In this document: positions 15,452-22,036 of the stretch, in pieces
Layout: the number at the start of each line of letters is the position of its first letter
Position numbering within the stretch: the stretch's first letter is position 1
Origin: JACJWR01 sp963842975
GTDB taxonomy: Bacteria > Actinomycetota > Actinomycetes > S36-B12 > UBA10799
Direction of reading: 5' to 3'
DNA length: 26,634 nt
NCBI GenBank assembly: GCA_963842975.1
Contig: CAWJIH010000002.1
Coordinates: forward strand, 1 to 26,634
Position numbers and translations under genes: made by a program
The notes under the pieces: generated by a model
Told to the model about the DNA's origin: nothing
Database searches by the model: none
Seen by the model: only the letters and a program-made list of their open reading frames with translations

Positions 15452-16300
15452 ATGCGGACGTGCGAAGAAGTGGCCGACGGAGTGCTGGTAATGACATCTC
15501 GTCGTTATTCCACCACCACTACCGCCGTGCTTGGCGGGCATGAGGCGCTGGTGGTGGATCCGGCCTGGGATGCCGACGAGTTGGCGGATGTGGCCGAAGT
15601 GCTGGCCGGTGCCCAGGCGCGCTGCGCTGCCGGAGTGGCCACGCACCTGCACTACGACCACGTGCTGTGGCATCCCAATCTGGGGAACGTCCCACGCTGG
15701 GCGACACCGTGGACCGTCGCCCAATGGCGGGCCAACCGCCAGGACTTGCTCGCGCCGCTCGTCGGCGACTTGCCCGAGGAACTACTGGATCTGGCGGGCA
15801 GGCTTGTGCCTTTCCCTGCAGCAACCCGGCTGGCCGCAGACGTTCCGGCCACGCCTCACAGCCAGGCGACGGACCTGCCGGATCCCTACCGTGTGCCGTG
15901 GGATGGTCGGGAGGTGATCGTGCACCAACACGACGCACATGCCCGCGGGCATGTGGCTTTGGAGCTTCCCCATGCTGGCGTGGTGATCGTCGGCGACATG
16001 CTCAGCGACATCGAGTTGCCCTACCCGGACCCTGATGAACTTGACCTCGCGACCTATCTGACCGGCTTGGACCGGCTGACCGAGGTGGTGCGACGCGCGA
16101 AGGTGTTGATCCCCGGCCACGGGACGCCCACGACCGCACCTATCGAGCGGCTGGATGCAGACCGCCGCTACCTCGACGCGGTGCTGGCGGGCCGCGATCC
16201 GAATGATCGTCGGATCAACAATTCGGACATGGCCGGAGTGCACCGACGTACTCTGGAGCAGGCGCGTGGAGCAGCGACCACCACCAAGGAGAAACAATGA
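15452..16300 (+). CDS. Metallo-beta-lactamase-fold hydrolase
   Basis: The 282-aa product has the metal-binding HLHYDH motif (65-70) of the HxHxDH type and a later His in HARGHVALEL. It also has the GDMLSDIELP strand with the bridging Asp, and IPGHGTPT near the C-terminus. These define an MBL-fold hydrolase with a binuclear metal site. There is no signal peptide, so it is cytoplasmic. The substrate is unknown; hydrolysis of a lactone, thioester or phosphodiester is possible. The start is at ATG 15452, where family sequence begins (EEVADGVLVMTS); the longer upstream frame is antisense to the thioesterase gene. Its stop overlaps the bicupin start (ATGA), so both are coupled. Confidence 0.82.
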   Translation: MRTCEEVADGVLVMTSRRYSTTTTAVLGGHEALVVDPAWDADELADVAEVLAGAQARCAAGVATHLHYDHVLWHPNLGNVPRWATPWTVAQWRANRQDLLAPLVGDLPEELLDLAGRLVPFPAATRLAADVPATPHSQATDLPDPYRVPWDGREVIVHQHDAHARGHVALELPHAGVVIVGDMLSDIELPYPDPDELDLATYLTGLDRLTEVVRRAKVLIPGHGTPTTAPIERLDADRRYLDAVLAGRDPNDRRINNSDMAGVHRRTLEQARGAATTTKEKQ

Positions 16301-17304
16301 CCACCCACGAGTTCCGTGCGAGGTACCGCACTCCACAGCAGATCAGGTCCGGTGGTGCCATCGGCAGCATCTTCGACGGTCCCGAAATCACTGTGCACGG
16401 ATTGGCTACTCGGTTGCTGGCCTGGCCCGGTACTGGCTTCCAAACCGAGGCCGTGCACCTCACGATTGTGGACCCAGGCCAGGCAAGCGATAGGTACACC
16501 TACGATCTGGCCGAGGAAGCGTTCCTGTGCCGCCACGGCGAGGTGGAGGTATTGCTCCGCGGCGGGTGGGTGACACTCCGGCCCGGCGACCTGGTGTATT
16601 TCCCTGCTGGGGTCCCCCACATGATCCGCAATACGTCGAATCGCCGCGCCTACCTGGTCAACCAGATCTGCCCGCCGCAATTCGACCTCTACTCCGAGGC
16701 CGGCCTATACAACCCGGTCTGGGGAGTCATGAACGGTGAGGCCGTTGCCAAAGCGAAGGCCAACGCGGATGACCGTGGCGTCAGTGATCTCGATGAGTTG
16801 GAGTACCGGGACGACCAATCGCACGTTCGAGCGCAACACCTCACACCCGCACAGGTCGCCAGCGAAGGGGCGCTGTTCAACGTGCTGGAAGGCACCGCAT
16901 TCACCGGGATCGGCCTGCCAATGCGTCTGGTGCTGTGGCCCGGCGCCGGAACCCGACTGGCCGGATTCAACTACGCCTACTGTGGCGTCGGGGTCGAGGA
17001 CACCATCCACACCCACCCGGTTTCCGACGAGTTCCTGGTGATGTGGAGCGGGGCTGGCCAGTTCTTTGTCGGCGACATCGGTTGGGTGGACGCATCGGCG
17101 GGCGATGTGGCCCTCGCACCGTGCGGCGTTGCTCATGGCCACCGCAGCACCGAGGGTCAGGGGCCATCCATGATGGGCGGTTTCGCGTCACCGCCACAGT
17201 TGGACTTGGTCATTCCCACCGACTACTACCGCAACGGTCGGTACCAACACCCTGCGCCATCTGAACTTACCGCTGCGGAAATGCATGACACCGACCGCAA
17301 GTGA
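16297..17304 (+). CDS. Bicupin (two cupin domains)
   Basis: The 335-aa product contains two cupin barrels. The first (about 35-130) has the second cupin motif, RPGDLVYFPAGVPHMI, but its first motif reads EEAFLCRHGEVEV and lacks the HxH pair. The second (about 195-310) is complete: HTHPVSDEFLVMWSGAG supplies His-x-His and Glu, and GDVALAPCGVAHGH supplies the last His, so this barrel should bind one metal ion. Fold and arrangement resemble dioxygenase or isomerase bicupins. It is translationally coupled to the MBL hydrolase upstream (4-nt ATGA overlap). Together they may perform consecutive steps on one small molecule, but neither substrate can be named. Confidence 0.78.
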   Translation: MTTHEFRARYRTPQQIRSGGAIGSIFDGPEITVHGLATRLLAWPGTGFQTEAVHLTIVDPGQASDRYTYDLAEEAFLCRHGEVEVLLRGGWVTLRPGDLVYFPAGVPHMIRNTSNRRAYLVNQICPPQFDLYSEAGLYNPVWGVMNGEAVAKAKANADDRGVSDLDELEYRDDQSHVRAQHLTPAQVASEGALFNVLEGTAFTGIGLPMRLVLWPGAGTRLAGFNYAYCGVGVEDTIHTHPVSDEFLVMWSGAGQFFVGDIGWVDASAGDVALAPCGVAHGHRSTEGQGPSMMGGFASPPQLDLVIPTDYYRNGRYQHPAPSELTAAEMHDTDRK

Positions 17305-17353
17305 TCCAACCCCGGCGTCGGAATGAAGCCGCGCACATCCTTGTTCGGGCACC

Positions 17354-17974
17354 ATGACGTCACCGACAGCAGATCAGCAGCCAACCGTTTCGGTTTGGCG
17401 TCGACTGCTGCGCCCCAGAATCATCGTCCCGATCGGGCTAGTTGCCGCGGCTGGTCTGATCGTCGGCCTCGCGCTATTTCAACCGTGGAAACTGTTCGTG
17501 GACGCGCAAGTCAATGAGGCGTTCCCGGCGGCCGATGCGGTCGAATCTGCTGCGCCCGCAATTCCAGCCCCGGCTTCATCGGACGCCGCAGCGGCGACGG
17601 AGGTTGACCCGCCTGCGGAGCCCGTGCTGTTGCTGACGGGCTCCTTCATCAGCCATGAGCACGCCACCACGGGTACCGCGGGGGTCTTTGAACTGCCCGA
17701 TGGATCGCGAGTGTTGCGCATCGAAGACTTGAATACGTCCAACGGACCCGACCTGAAGGTGTGGATCACCGACGCCCCGGTGATCGAAGGTGTCGACGGC
17801 TGGGGAGTATTCGACGACGGGCAGTGGATCGATCTCGGGGCACTCAAGGGCAACCAAGGCTCACAGAACTACAGCATCCCGGCCGACGCCGATCTCTCCC
17901 AACTCACGAGCATCAGCGTCTGGTGTGATCGGTTCAATGTCTCCTTCGGCGCTGTCCAGCTGCTGCCCGCCTGA
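17354..17974 (+). CDS. Membrane-anchored DM13-domain protein
   Basis: The 206-aa product has a short cytoplasmic N-terminus, one transmembrane helix (about 23-42) and a Pro/Ala/Ser-rich linker. A DM13 domain (about 92-206) follows, with the family pattern GSFISHEHATTGTAGVFEL, then DGSRVLRIEDLNTSNGPDLKVWI, and a single conserved Cys191 in the VWCDRFNVSFG end. DM13 domains are proposed to work in extracytoplasmic electron transfer or redox chemistry through that Cys. The ATG has no clear Shine-Dalgarno. A thioredoxin-like lipoprotein and CcdA lie nearby on the other strand and would also act outside the membrane, which fits a common redox setting, though no shared operon exists. Confidence 0.8.
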   Translation: MTSPTADQQPTVSVWRRLLRPRIIVPIGLVAAAGLIVGLALFQPWKLFVDAQVNEAFPAADAVESAAPAIPAPASSDAAAATEVDPPAEPVLLLTGSFISHEHATTGTAGVFELPDGSRVLRIEDLNTSNGPDLKVWITDAPVIEGVDGWGVFDDGQWIDLGALKGNQGSQNYSIPADADLSQLTSISVWCDRFNVSFGAVQLLPA

Positions 17975-18075
17975 GCACGCAAGACGCGAAATACCCGCAC
18001 AGTCCCCAGCGTCTGGTGGCAAAATGCACTCACGCGACCGAGCCGTTGCCGCCAACCATGCAAGGACTGCCAGAC

Positions 18076-18690
18076 GTGACATCACGATCGAAAGCAAAGT
18101 CGCCGGCACCTGCTCCGCACCGTCTGGGGGACCTCGACCAGCACAAGAGGCGTCGGATCCTGCTGATGGCGATGTTGCGCGGCGTACTGCTTACTACGGC
18201 GCTGGTCACGCTGTACTTCGTGTGGCCCCTCGGTGCGTTGCCGAGTTCGGCTATCGACTTCATCGGCCCGGCTCTGGCCTTGATCGTGTTTTTTGCCGTA
18301 CTCGTGTGGCAACTGCGAGCCATCATGTCATCGAAGCTGCCGGAGCTTCGGTCACTGGAAGCACTGGTGGTTGTCGGCACCGTGTTCTTCGTGCTCATGT
18401 CATTGGCATACCTGTACCTCGACGCTTCGATGCCGCAGGCGTTCTCGGAACCGCTGACCAAGATCTCCGCGCTCTATTTCACGGTCACCATCTTCGCCAC
18501 GGTGGGTTTCGGGGACATCACAGCAACGACTGATTTCTCCCGAGCTGTCGTCACCGTGCAGATGGTGCTCGACCTCTTCCTGGTCGGCTTCATCGTGAAA
18601 GCGCTGCTGGGTACGGCGAAGCTCAGTTTGAAGCGAGGTGCGACGGATCGGCACCACGGCGACGGCAAGGACAACGCGAAGTCCTCATGA
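18076..18690 (+). CDS. Two-helix-pore potassium channel family protein
   Basis: About 204 aa with four hydrophobic segments (roughly 29-50, 60-80, 95-115 and 158-178). A pore helix plus selectivity filter YFTVTIFATVGFGDI lies before the last helix; TVGFGD (142-147) is the K+ channel signature. N- and C-termini are basic or hydrophilic, and no RCK or nucleotide-binding domain is attached. The GTG start at 18076 is chosen because AAGGA ends 9 nt upstream; ATG 18058 and GTG 18016 in the same frame are alternatives adding up to 20 residues without recognised sequence. It probably conducts K+ across the cytoplasmic membrane. It converges with rskA. Confidence 0.8.
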   Translation: MTSRSKAKSPAPAPHRLGDLDQHKRRRILLMAMLRGVLLTTALVTLYFVWPLGALPSSAIDFIGPALALIVFFAVLVWQLRAIMSSKLPELRSLEALVVVGTVFFVLMSLAYLYLDASMPQAFSEPLTKISALYFTVTIFATVGFGDITATTDFSRAVVTVQMVLDLFLVGFIVKALLGTAKLSLKRGATDRHHGDGKDNAKSS

Positions 18691-18767
18691 GGACGCGTCT
18701 ACCTGCCCAGGTCCGGCTCCGGCTGCCTGCGTTCGGTTGACTGTGGCGCAATCAGACAGCATCGGCA

Positions 18768-19106
18768 TCAGGCACCCACCTGGCCGACCATCTCCCCGGT
18801 GGGTGCCTTTGATCCGCCCGGTGGTTCCAAGGTGATCACATATGACGCGACGTCGGCTCCGCCGTCGAGCACAACGGCCACATGCCCCTGGTCATCCGGC
18901 ACAAACACCCCCGCAGACTCCTTGGAACCGTCGGTGTTCACCCGCCAGACCTGGTAGCACATACCCTTCGCCGGCGTCGGCAGGTCAGCGGCGATGAAGA
19001 CGCTCTTGTCCATCTCGCCACTGGTGACCACCCTGGACCGGGAACCCATCATGTCGACATCTGCGAACTGTGCGTCACCTGCCGCCGCCACTTCGAGAAC
19101 GGACAC
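18768..19106 (-). pseudogene. RskA-like anti-sigma factor, C-terminal extracytoplasmic part (separate frame)
   Basis: This frame encodes the C-terminal RskA domain, with VASYVITLEPPGGSKAPTG near its end and CYQVWRVNTDGSKESAGVF in the middle, both typical of that domain. In intact anti-sigma-K factors it follows a transmembrane helix; here the helix is in another frame (19075-19512). Reading upstream, the frame continues as RVVSVLEVAAAGDAQFADV before the GTG at 19106. A one-base change in the TTCCGCG region (19111-19117) would fuse both halves. GTG at 19106 could start separate translation, but the product would have no export signal and would be useless as an anti-sigma partner. Confidence 0.75.
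18770..18808 (+). terminator. 11-bp-stem hairpin, likely terminator for the K+ channel gene, inside the 3' end of rskA
   Basis: AGGCACCCACC (18770-18780) and GGTGGGTGCCT (18798-18808) form a perfect 11-bp stem with a 17-nt loop, followed on the plus strand by TT. It lies 80 bp after the channel stop and overlaps the last codons of the convergent anti-sigma gene. In the minus direction no T tract follows. Confidence 0.5.
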
Positions 19107-19512
19107 GACACGCGGAATCAGCTGCGACGGGCACCTCCGGCATCATCTGCCTGCCCACCAGCACCCCACCGGCGAACAGCACGGCGGCTGCGGCTGCCGC
19201 GGCGAGCCAGCTCAGCGATGCACGTCGGCCTCGGGGGGCGCCTTCCGACGCGCCAGTGTCAGCGTCCGCCGCAGCAGGTGCCCGAGGCTGGTTGCGGCTC
19301 TCGTCCCCGCCACGGCGCGCCACTGCTTCCCAAACCTCAGCCGGCGGCACCACCGCTTGCGTCTCGGCGACTCCCGCGAGCACTTCTCGATACTCGGCGA
19401 GTTCCGCGGCGCAGGCCGGACACTGCCCCAGGTGGCGCTCGAAGGCATCACGTTCCGGGCCGTCCAAGGCGTCCACCGCGTAGGCGCCCACCCACTCGTG
19501 CATCTCGGTCAT
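19075..19512 (-). pseudogene. rskA: RskA-like anti-sigma factor, N-terminal zinc-finger and membrane part (frameshifted)
   Basis: Anti-sigma-K factors hold their ECF sigma at the membrane until a signal triggers proteolysis. This part has the zf-HC2-type motif H27-x3-C31-x2-C34 (HLGQCPAC), a cytosolic helical segment, a basic linker and a transmembrane helix at about 100-120 (LSWLAAAAAAAVLFAGGVLVG). After VPVAADS the frame diverges into CRVRSRSGGGR and stops, while the expected extracytoplasmic sequence continues in another frame (18768-19106). The ATG overlaps the sigma-factor TGA (ATGA), the normal arrangement for sigK-rskA. If the frameshift is real, a membrane-bound but truncated anti-sigma would be produced, which could alter signal control. 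Confidence 0.8.
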
Positions 19513-20081
19513 CGGTGATCCTCCAGATTCGTGCGGAGGCTACGCAGCGCATCACGAATACGGGTCTTCGCCGTCCCCAACGGGATGTCGAGTCGTGTGG
19601 CCACCTCAGTGTGGGTGTGCCCGCCGAAGTAGGCCAAGTCCAGCGCCTCACGCTGCAGCGGGGTGAGCCGATCCATGGCCGCGCGCACCCGTCGGTGTTC
19701 GGCCCGCAACTGCACGACTTCTGCCACCGAATCGTGCGCCCGAATCGTCGTCGCGCTGGCCCAGGTGGCACCGCGGTCCCGCTCAGACTGTTCCCGACGC
19801 ACCCGGTCGACTGCTCGCCGATGGGTCAACATCGCGACCCAGGCCCGAGCCGACGAACCTTGCGGATCAAATCGTCCAGCCTGCGACCAGATCTCGGTGA
19901 AGGTCTCCTGCAGAACGTCCTGAGCCATGTGCGTGTCTCGCGTGACCCGCAAGGCCAGGCCGTATGCCGTCGGACTCATGAGTTCGTAGAACTGCGCGAA
20001 GGCTGCCTCGTCGCCGGCAGCAATCCGGGCGAGTAGTTCACTCGGCGCCGGGCCGGATGCAGTTGCAGTCACGGTAGCCAT
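19509..20081 (-). CDS. sigK: ECF RNA polymerase sigma factor, SigK-like
   Basis: About 190 aa. Region 2 includes FYELMSPTAYGLALRVTRDTHMAQDV, the LQETFTEIW helix and RAWVAMLTHRRAVDRVRR. Region 4 includes MDRLTPLQREALDLAYFGG with HTHTEVATRLDIPLGTAKTR as helix-turn-helix. It directs RNA polymerase to promoters of a small regulon. It lies in an operon with an RskA-like anti-sigma factor downstream (4-nt overlap) and ccdA and a thioredoxin-like lipoprotein upstream. That grouping matches SigK of mycobacteria, whose regulon includes a CcdA-type protein (DipZ), which is the basis for the name. The ATG at 20081, 7 nt after the ccdA stop, is preferred over the frame's upstream starts, which would overlap ccdA. 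Confidence 0.85.
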   Translation of the reverse strand: MATVTATASGPAPSELLARIAAGDEAAFAQFYELMSPTAYGLALRVTRDTHMAQDVLQETFTEIWSQAGRFDPQGSSARAWVAMLTHRRAVDRVRREQSERDRGATWASATTIRAHDSVAEVVQLRAEHRRVRAAMDRLTPLQREALDLAYFGGHTHTEVATRLDIPLGTAKTRIRDALRSLRTNLEDHR

Positions 20082-20088
20082 GGTCGCA

Positions 20089-20883
20089 TCACGGGATGAA
20101 TTCGGAGTCGAGGTTCCACGGGGCAATCGGTGCGTTGACGATCAGCCAGGTTTCCAGTTCCCTCATCCACCCGGTCGCCACCAGCACGCCGACCAGGATG
20201 AACACCAACCCCAGTCCACGCCGGAACCAACCGTGGGCATCGGCGGCCCAGCCGAAGCGGCGCACCACCTTTTGCCCGGCCAGGGCGATGACGAGCAAGG
20301 TGGCACACAGGCCGAACACGTAGGCGAGCAGAAGTGCCACGCCTCGTGCCGGTTCGGCTGGCAGCACCGTGACAATCACGTAGCCGTAGAGGGGTGAGCA
20401 GGAGGTGAATACCGGGCCCAACGCCGCTCCGGTCAGCACCTGACCGGCCAGACCGTCTCGATTCCGAGCCGCACCGAGGCGTTGGGAAGACCTCGCCTGC
20501 AGGGAAAGCCTCGCCGAGATACCCTCCCACAGATTCGGAAACAGCCCCACCAAACCCAGTGCGATCAGCAGCCCGCCAGACACCCACTGCCAGACCTCGG
20601 GTGGGATTCCGATCAGGGATGTGGATGCCTTCAGCGCCATCGTGAACAGGAAGATCGACGCACCCAACGAACCGGTGATCACCAGTGCGCGGCGCAGGGC
20701 CGAAGATTTGACTTTCGACCGCTCACGTACCGCGACGGCGACACCCGAGCCGCCCGGACTGGCGGGCTCATCACCCATCACCCCGGCGACGGAGCCACCG
20801 ACAATCACGGGCAGCAGGGGCAACACACACGGCGCGAGTGTGGTCAACATGCCCGCAATGACCGCGCCTATCAACTCAATCAT
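20089..20883 (-). CDS. ccdA: CcdA/DsbD-type thiol electron transporter, cytochrome c biogenesis family
   Basis: This integral membrane protein moves reducing equivalents from cytoplasmic thioredoxin to extracytoplasmic thiol proteins. The 264-aa product has several hydrophobic helices, and the two redox cysteines sit in the expected family contexts: Cys19 in LAPCVLPLLP and Cys162 in FTSCSPLYGY. A charged loop of about 25 residues (35-60, with RERSKVKSS) separates helix 1 from helix 2. It lies 24 bp after the thioredoxin-like lipoprotein gene, its probable partner, and 7 bp before sigK, so the four genes are likely one operon. Confidence 0.87.
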   Translation of the reverse strand: MIELIGAVIAGMLTTLAPCVLPLLPVIVGGSVAGVMGDEPASPGGSGVAVAVRERSKVKSSALRRALVITGSLGASIFLFTMALKASTSLIGIPPEVWQWVSGGLLIALGLVGLFPNLWEGISARLSLQARSSQRLGAARNRDGLAGQVLTGAALGPVFTSCSPLYGYVIVTVLPAEPARGVALLLAYVFGLCATLLVIALAGQKVVRRFGWAADAHGWFRRGLGLVFILVGVLVATGWMRELETWLIVNAPIAPWNLDSEFIP

Positions 20884-20907
20884 GAGAAACCCTCATCGAC
20901 GGCGGCC

Positions 20908-21465
20908 TCACACCGTCTGCGATGAGATCTGCTCCCCGGTCAGCGCCCCGGTGAACTTCGCCTGCTCGGCTCCGGAAGCGTCCACCTGCACAAAGGTGTG
21001 CTGCACGGTCACTCCGTAGTCTTGCCTGAGCTCCGACGCTTGGTCGAAGTCCACACTCACCACGGTAAGTCCCGGTGGCACACCCTCGGAGTCCAGATTC
21101 GTCACCGTCTGCTGACACGTGGGGCACCAAGACGCGTTGAAGAACAGTACGACGTTGCCCGCGTCGTGATATTTCTGCGGGTTCGCCTCGTAGGTGGCCT
21201 GATCGATCCAGGCGCCATCCGTCGCCTGCGCCTCAGCTTCGGGCATCTCACCAGCACCGGGCGCTGCGGACTCAGTCTGGCCAATTGCCGGGCTGGCCGA
21301 TTCGCCAGCGGACGGCTGCGACTCGGCTGCCGAAGAGGCAGGCGCCGATTGGGTCGCAGCTGCGGTCTCGGCGGTTTCGCTCGCGTCCGAAGCGCACCCG
21401 GCCAGCACAATTCCAAACGCGGCGGCGGCTATGAGGGCGGCAGGGGCTTTGGTCAGTCTGTTCAT
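20908..21465 (-). CDS. Thioredoxin-like lipoprotein (CPTC active site)
   Basis: About 185 aa. A signal peptide ends in the lipobox VLAGC (Cys24), followed by a long Ala/Ser/Glu-rich linker (about 25-85) and a thioredoxin-like domain with FFNASWCPTCQQT (Cys114, Cys117). It should be anchored to the outer face of the membrane and exchange electrons with CcdA, the next gene. The likely role is reduction or isomerisation of surface disulfides. The domain is short: the usual thioredoxin cis-Pro region is not obvious, although FVQVDASG follows. The ATG at 21465 is preceded by AGGATG. The longer upstream frame has no signal-peptide-like sequence. The first gene of the sigK operon probably starts here. 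Confidence 0.8.
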   Translation of the reverse strand: MNRLTKAPAALIAAAAFGIVLAGCASDASETAETAAATQSAPASSAAESQPSAGESASPAIGQTESAAPGAGEMPEAEAQATDGAWIDQATYEANPQKYHDAGNVVLFFNASWCPTCQQTVTNLDSEGVPPGLTVVSVDFDQASELRQDYGVTVQHTFVQVDASGAEQAKFTGALTGEQISSQTV

Positions 21466-21514
21466 CACACATCCTGTGGTTGTCGTGGCTCGCGTTTTCC
21501 GAGCAGTCATGCGT

Positions 21515-21542
21515 TGTTCGCAGTCAAGCCGCGGGTGGATTG
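21515..21542 (-). promoter_or_regulatory. Candidate SigK-type promoter for the redox/sigK operon
   Basis: On the minus strand CAATCC (21542 to 21537) and CGAACA (21520 to 21515) are separated by 16 bp. This resembles the CCATCC/CGAATC pair reported for mycobacterial SigK promoters (five and four of six matches). It lies 50 bp upstream of the first gene of the operon, suggesting self-regulation. The match is imperfect and found by eye. Confidence 0.4.
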
Positions 21543-21826
21543 GTCGATGTGTGGGCGAACTTGCCTTGCGCAGCACCACCTGCGCTGATCGCAACGAGCC
21601 ACGTCGGCACCTTGCGGTGTTTTGACACTTGAGTGTCGATCACCATTTGTTGGTATGGCCTTACGGTCACTCCCGCAGACTCTTTGCCGAATCAGCGAGT
21701 TGGACGCTGACCTCACACACGGAGACTCCCGGCTCAAGCCGCCCAGGCGGACCCCGAAACATGCGGTGCGAGCATTCAACCGGCAAGGCCAACATCCCAA
21801 CATCACTTCTCGGCTGAGATTTGGCC

Positions 21827-21898
21827 TCAATTGCAGCCGTTCGGGTGACGTCAATTGCAGCCGTTCGAGTGACCCCAATTCCAGCCGTTCGGGTGAAT
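21827..21898. repeat. 24-bp tandem repeat, three copies
   Basis: Three consecutive 24-bp units (21827-21850, 21851-21874, 21875-21898) share the core CAATTGCAGCCGTTCGGGTG; copies two and three differ by a few bases. They stand just upstream of the candidate operator and promoter of scrA. They are non-coding as far as can be judged, although the plus strand happens to be open through them. Confidence 0.75.
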
Positions 21899-21919
21899 CG
21901 TAGGACATTTTGCGTCCCC

Positions 21920-21931
21920 GAAAGCGCTTTC
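21920..21931. promoter_or_regulatory. Perfect 12-bp palindrome, LacI-type operator candidate
   Basis: GAAAGCGCTTTC is a perfect palindrome with the central CG and flanking A/T-rich arms usual for LacI/GalR-family operators. It lies about 106 bp upstream of the scrA start, close to a CATACT hexamer (21947-21952) that could be a -10. Control by a sucrose repressor is inferred; no repressor gene is in the window. Confidence 0.5.
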
Positions 21932-21971
21932 AAGAAGCAAATTTCACATACTCGTCATGACCTGGGGGTTA

Positions 21972-21985
21972 TCCCAAATTTGGGA
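21972..21985. promoter_or_regulatory. Perfect 14-bp palindrome in the scrA leader
   Basis: TCCCAAATTTGGGA is a perfect palindrome 51 bp upstream of the scrA ATG. It is flanked by GGGGTT (21965-21970) and AACCCC (22004-22009), which could pair outside it. It may be a second operator or part of an RNA leader structure. Confidence 0.45.
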
Positions 21986-22036
21986 AAAGCGGGCGAGTAT
22001 CCAAACCCCACCGAGCAGGCGAGGAGAGGTACGGAG

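Larger units (their letters stand above)
21466..22036. other. 571-bp divergent intergenic region between the redox operon and the sucrose operon
   Basis: No convincing gene is seen on either strand; the ORFs present lack start signals or family sequence. It contains the SigK-like promoter, three tandem 24-bp repeats and two perfect palindromes. An inverted repeat GACACT-TG-AGTGTC (21624-21637) overlaps a TTGACA hexamer (21622-21627). It also holds the Shine-Dalgarno of scrA. Confidence 0.6.

Noticed and set aside
17790..18533. 247-codon plus-strand ORF over the DM13 and channel genes
   Set aside because: It overlaps two genes with clear motifs in other frames and has no recognisable features.
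18882..20036. 384-codon plus-strand ORF
   Set aside because: It is antisense to sigK and rskA, whose domains are clear; the product is Arg/Pro/His-rich.
21827..21898. Possible CRISPR array
   Set aside because: The three repeats are directly adjacent with no spacers, and no cas gene is in the window.
21821..22036. Upstream extension of scrA to a TTG at 21821
   Set aside because: The frame is open but passes through the tandem repeats and palindromes; the EIIB domain and a strong Shine-Dalgarno begin at 22037.
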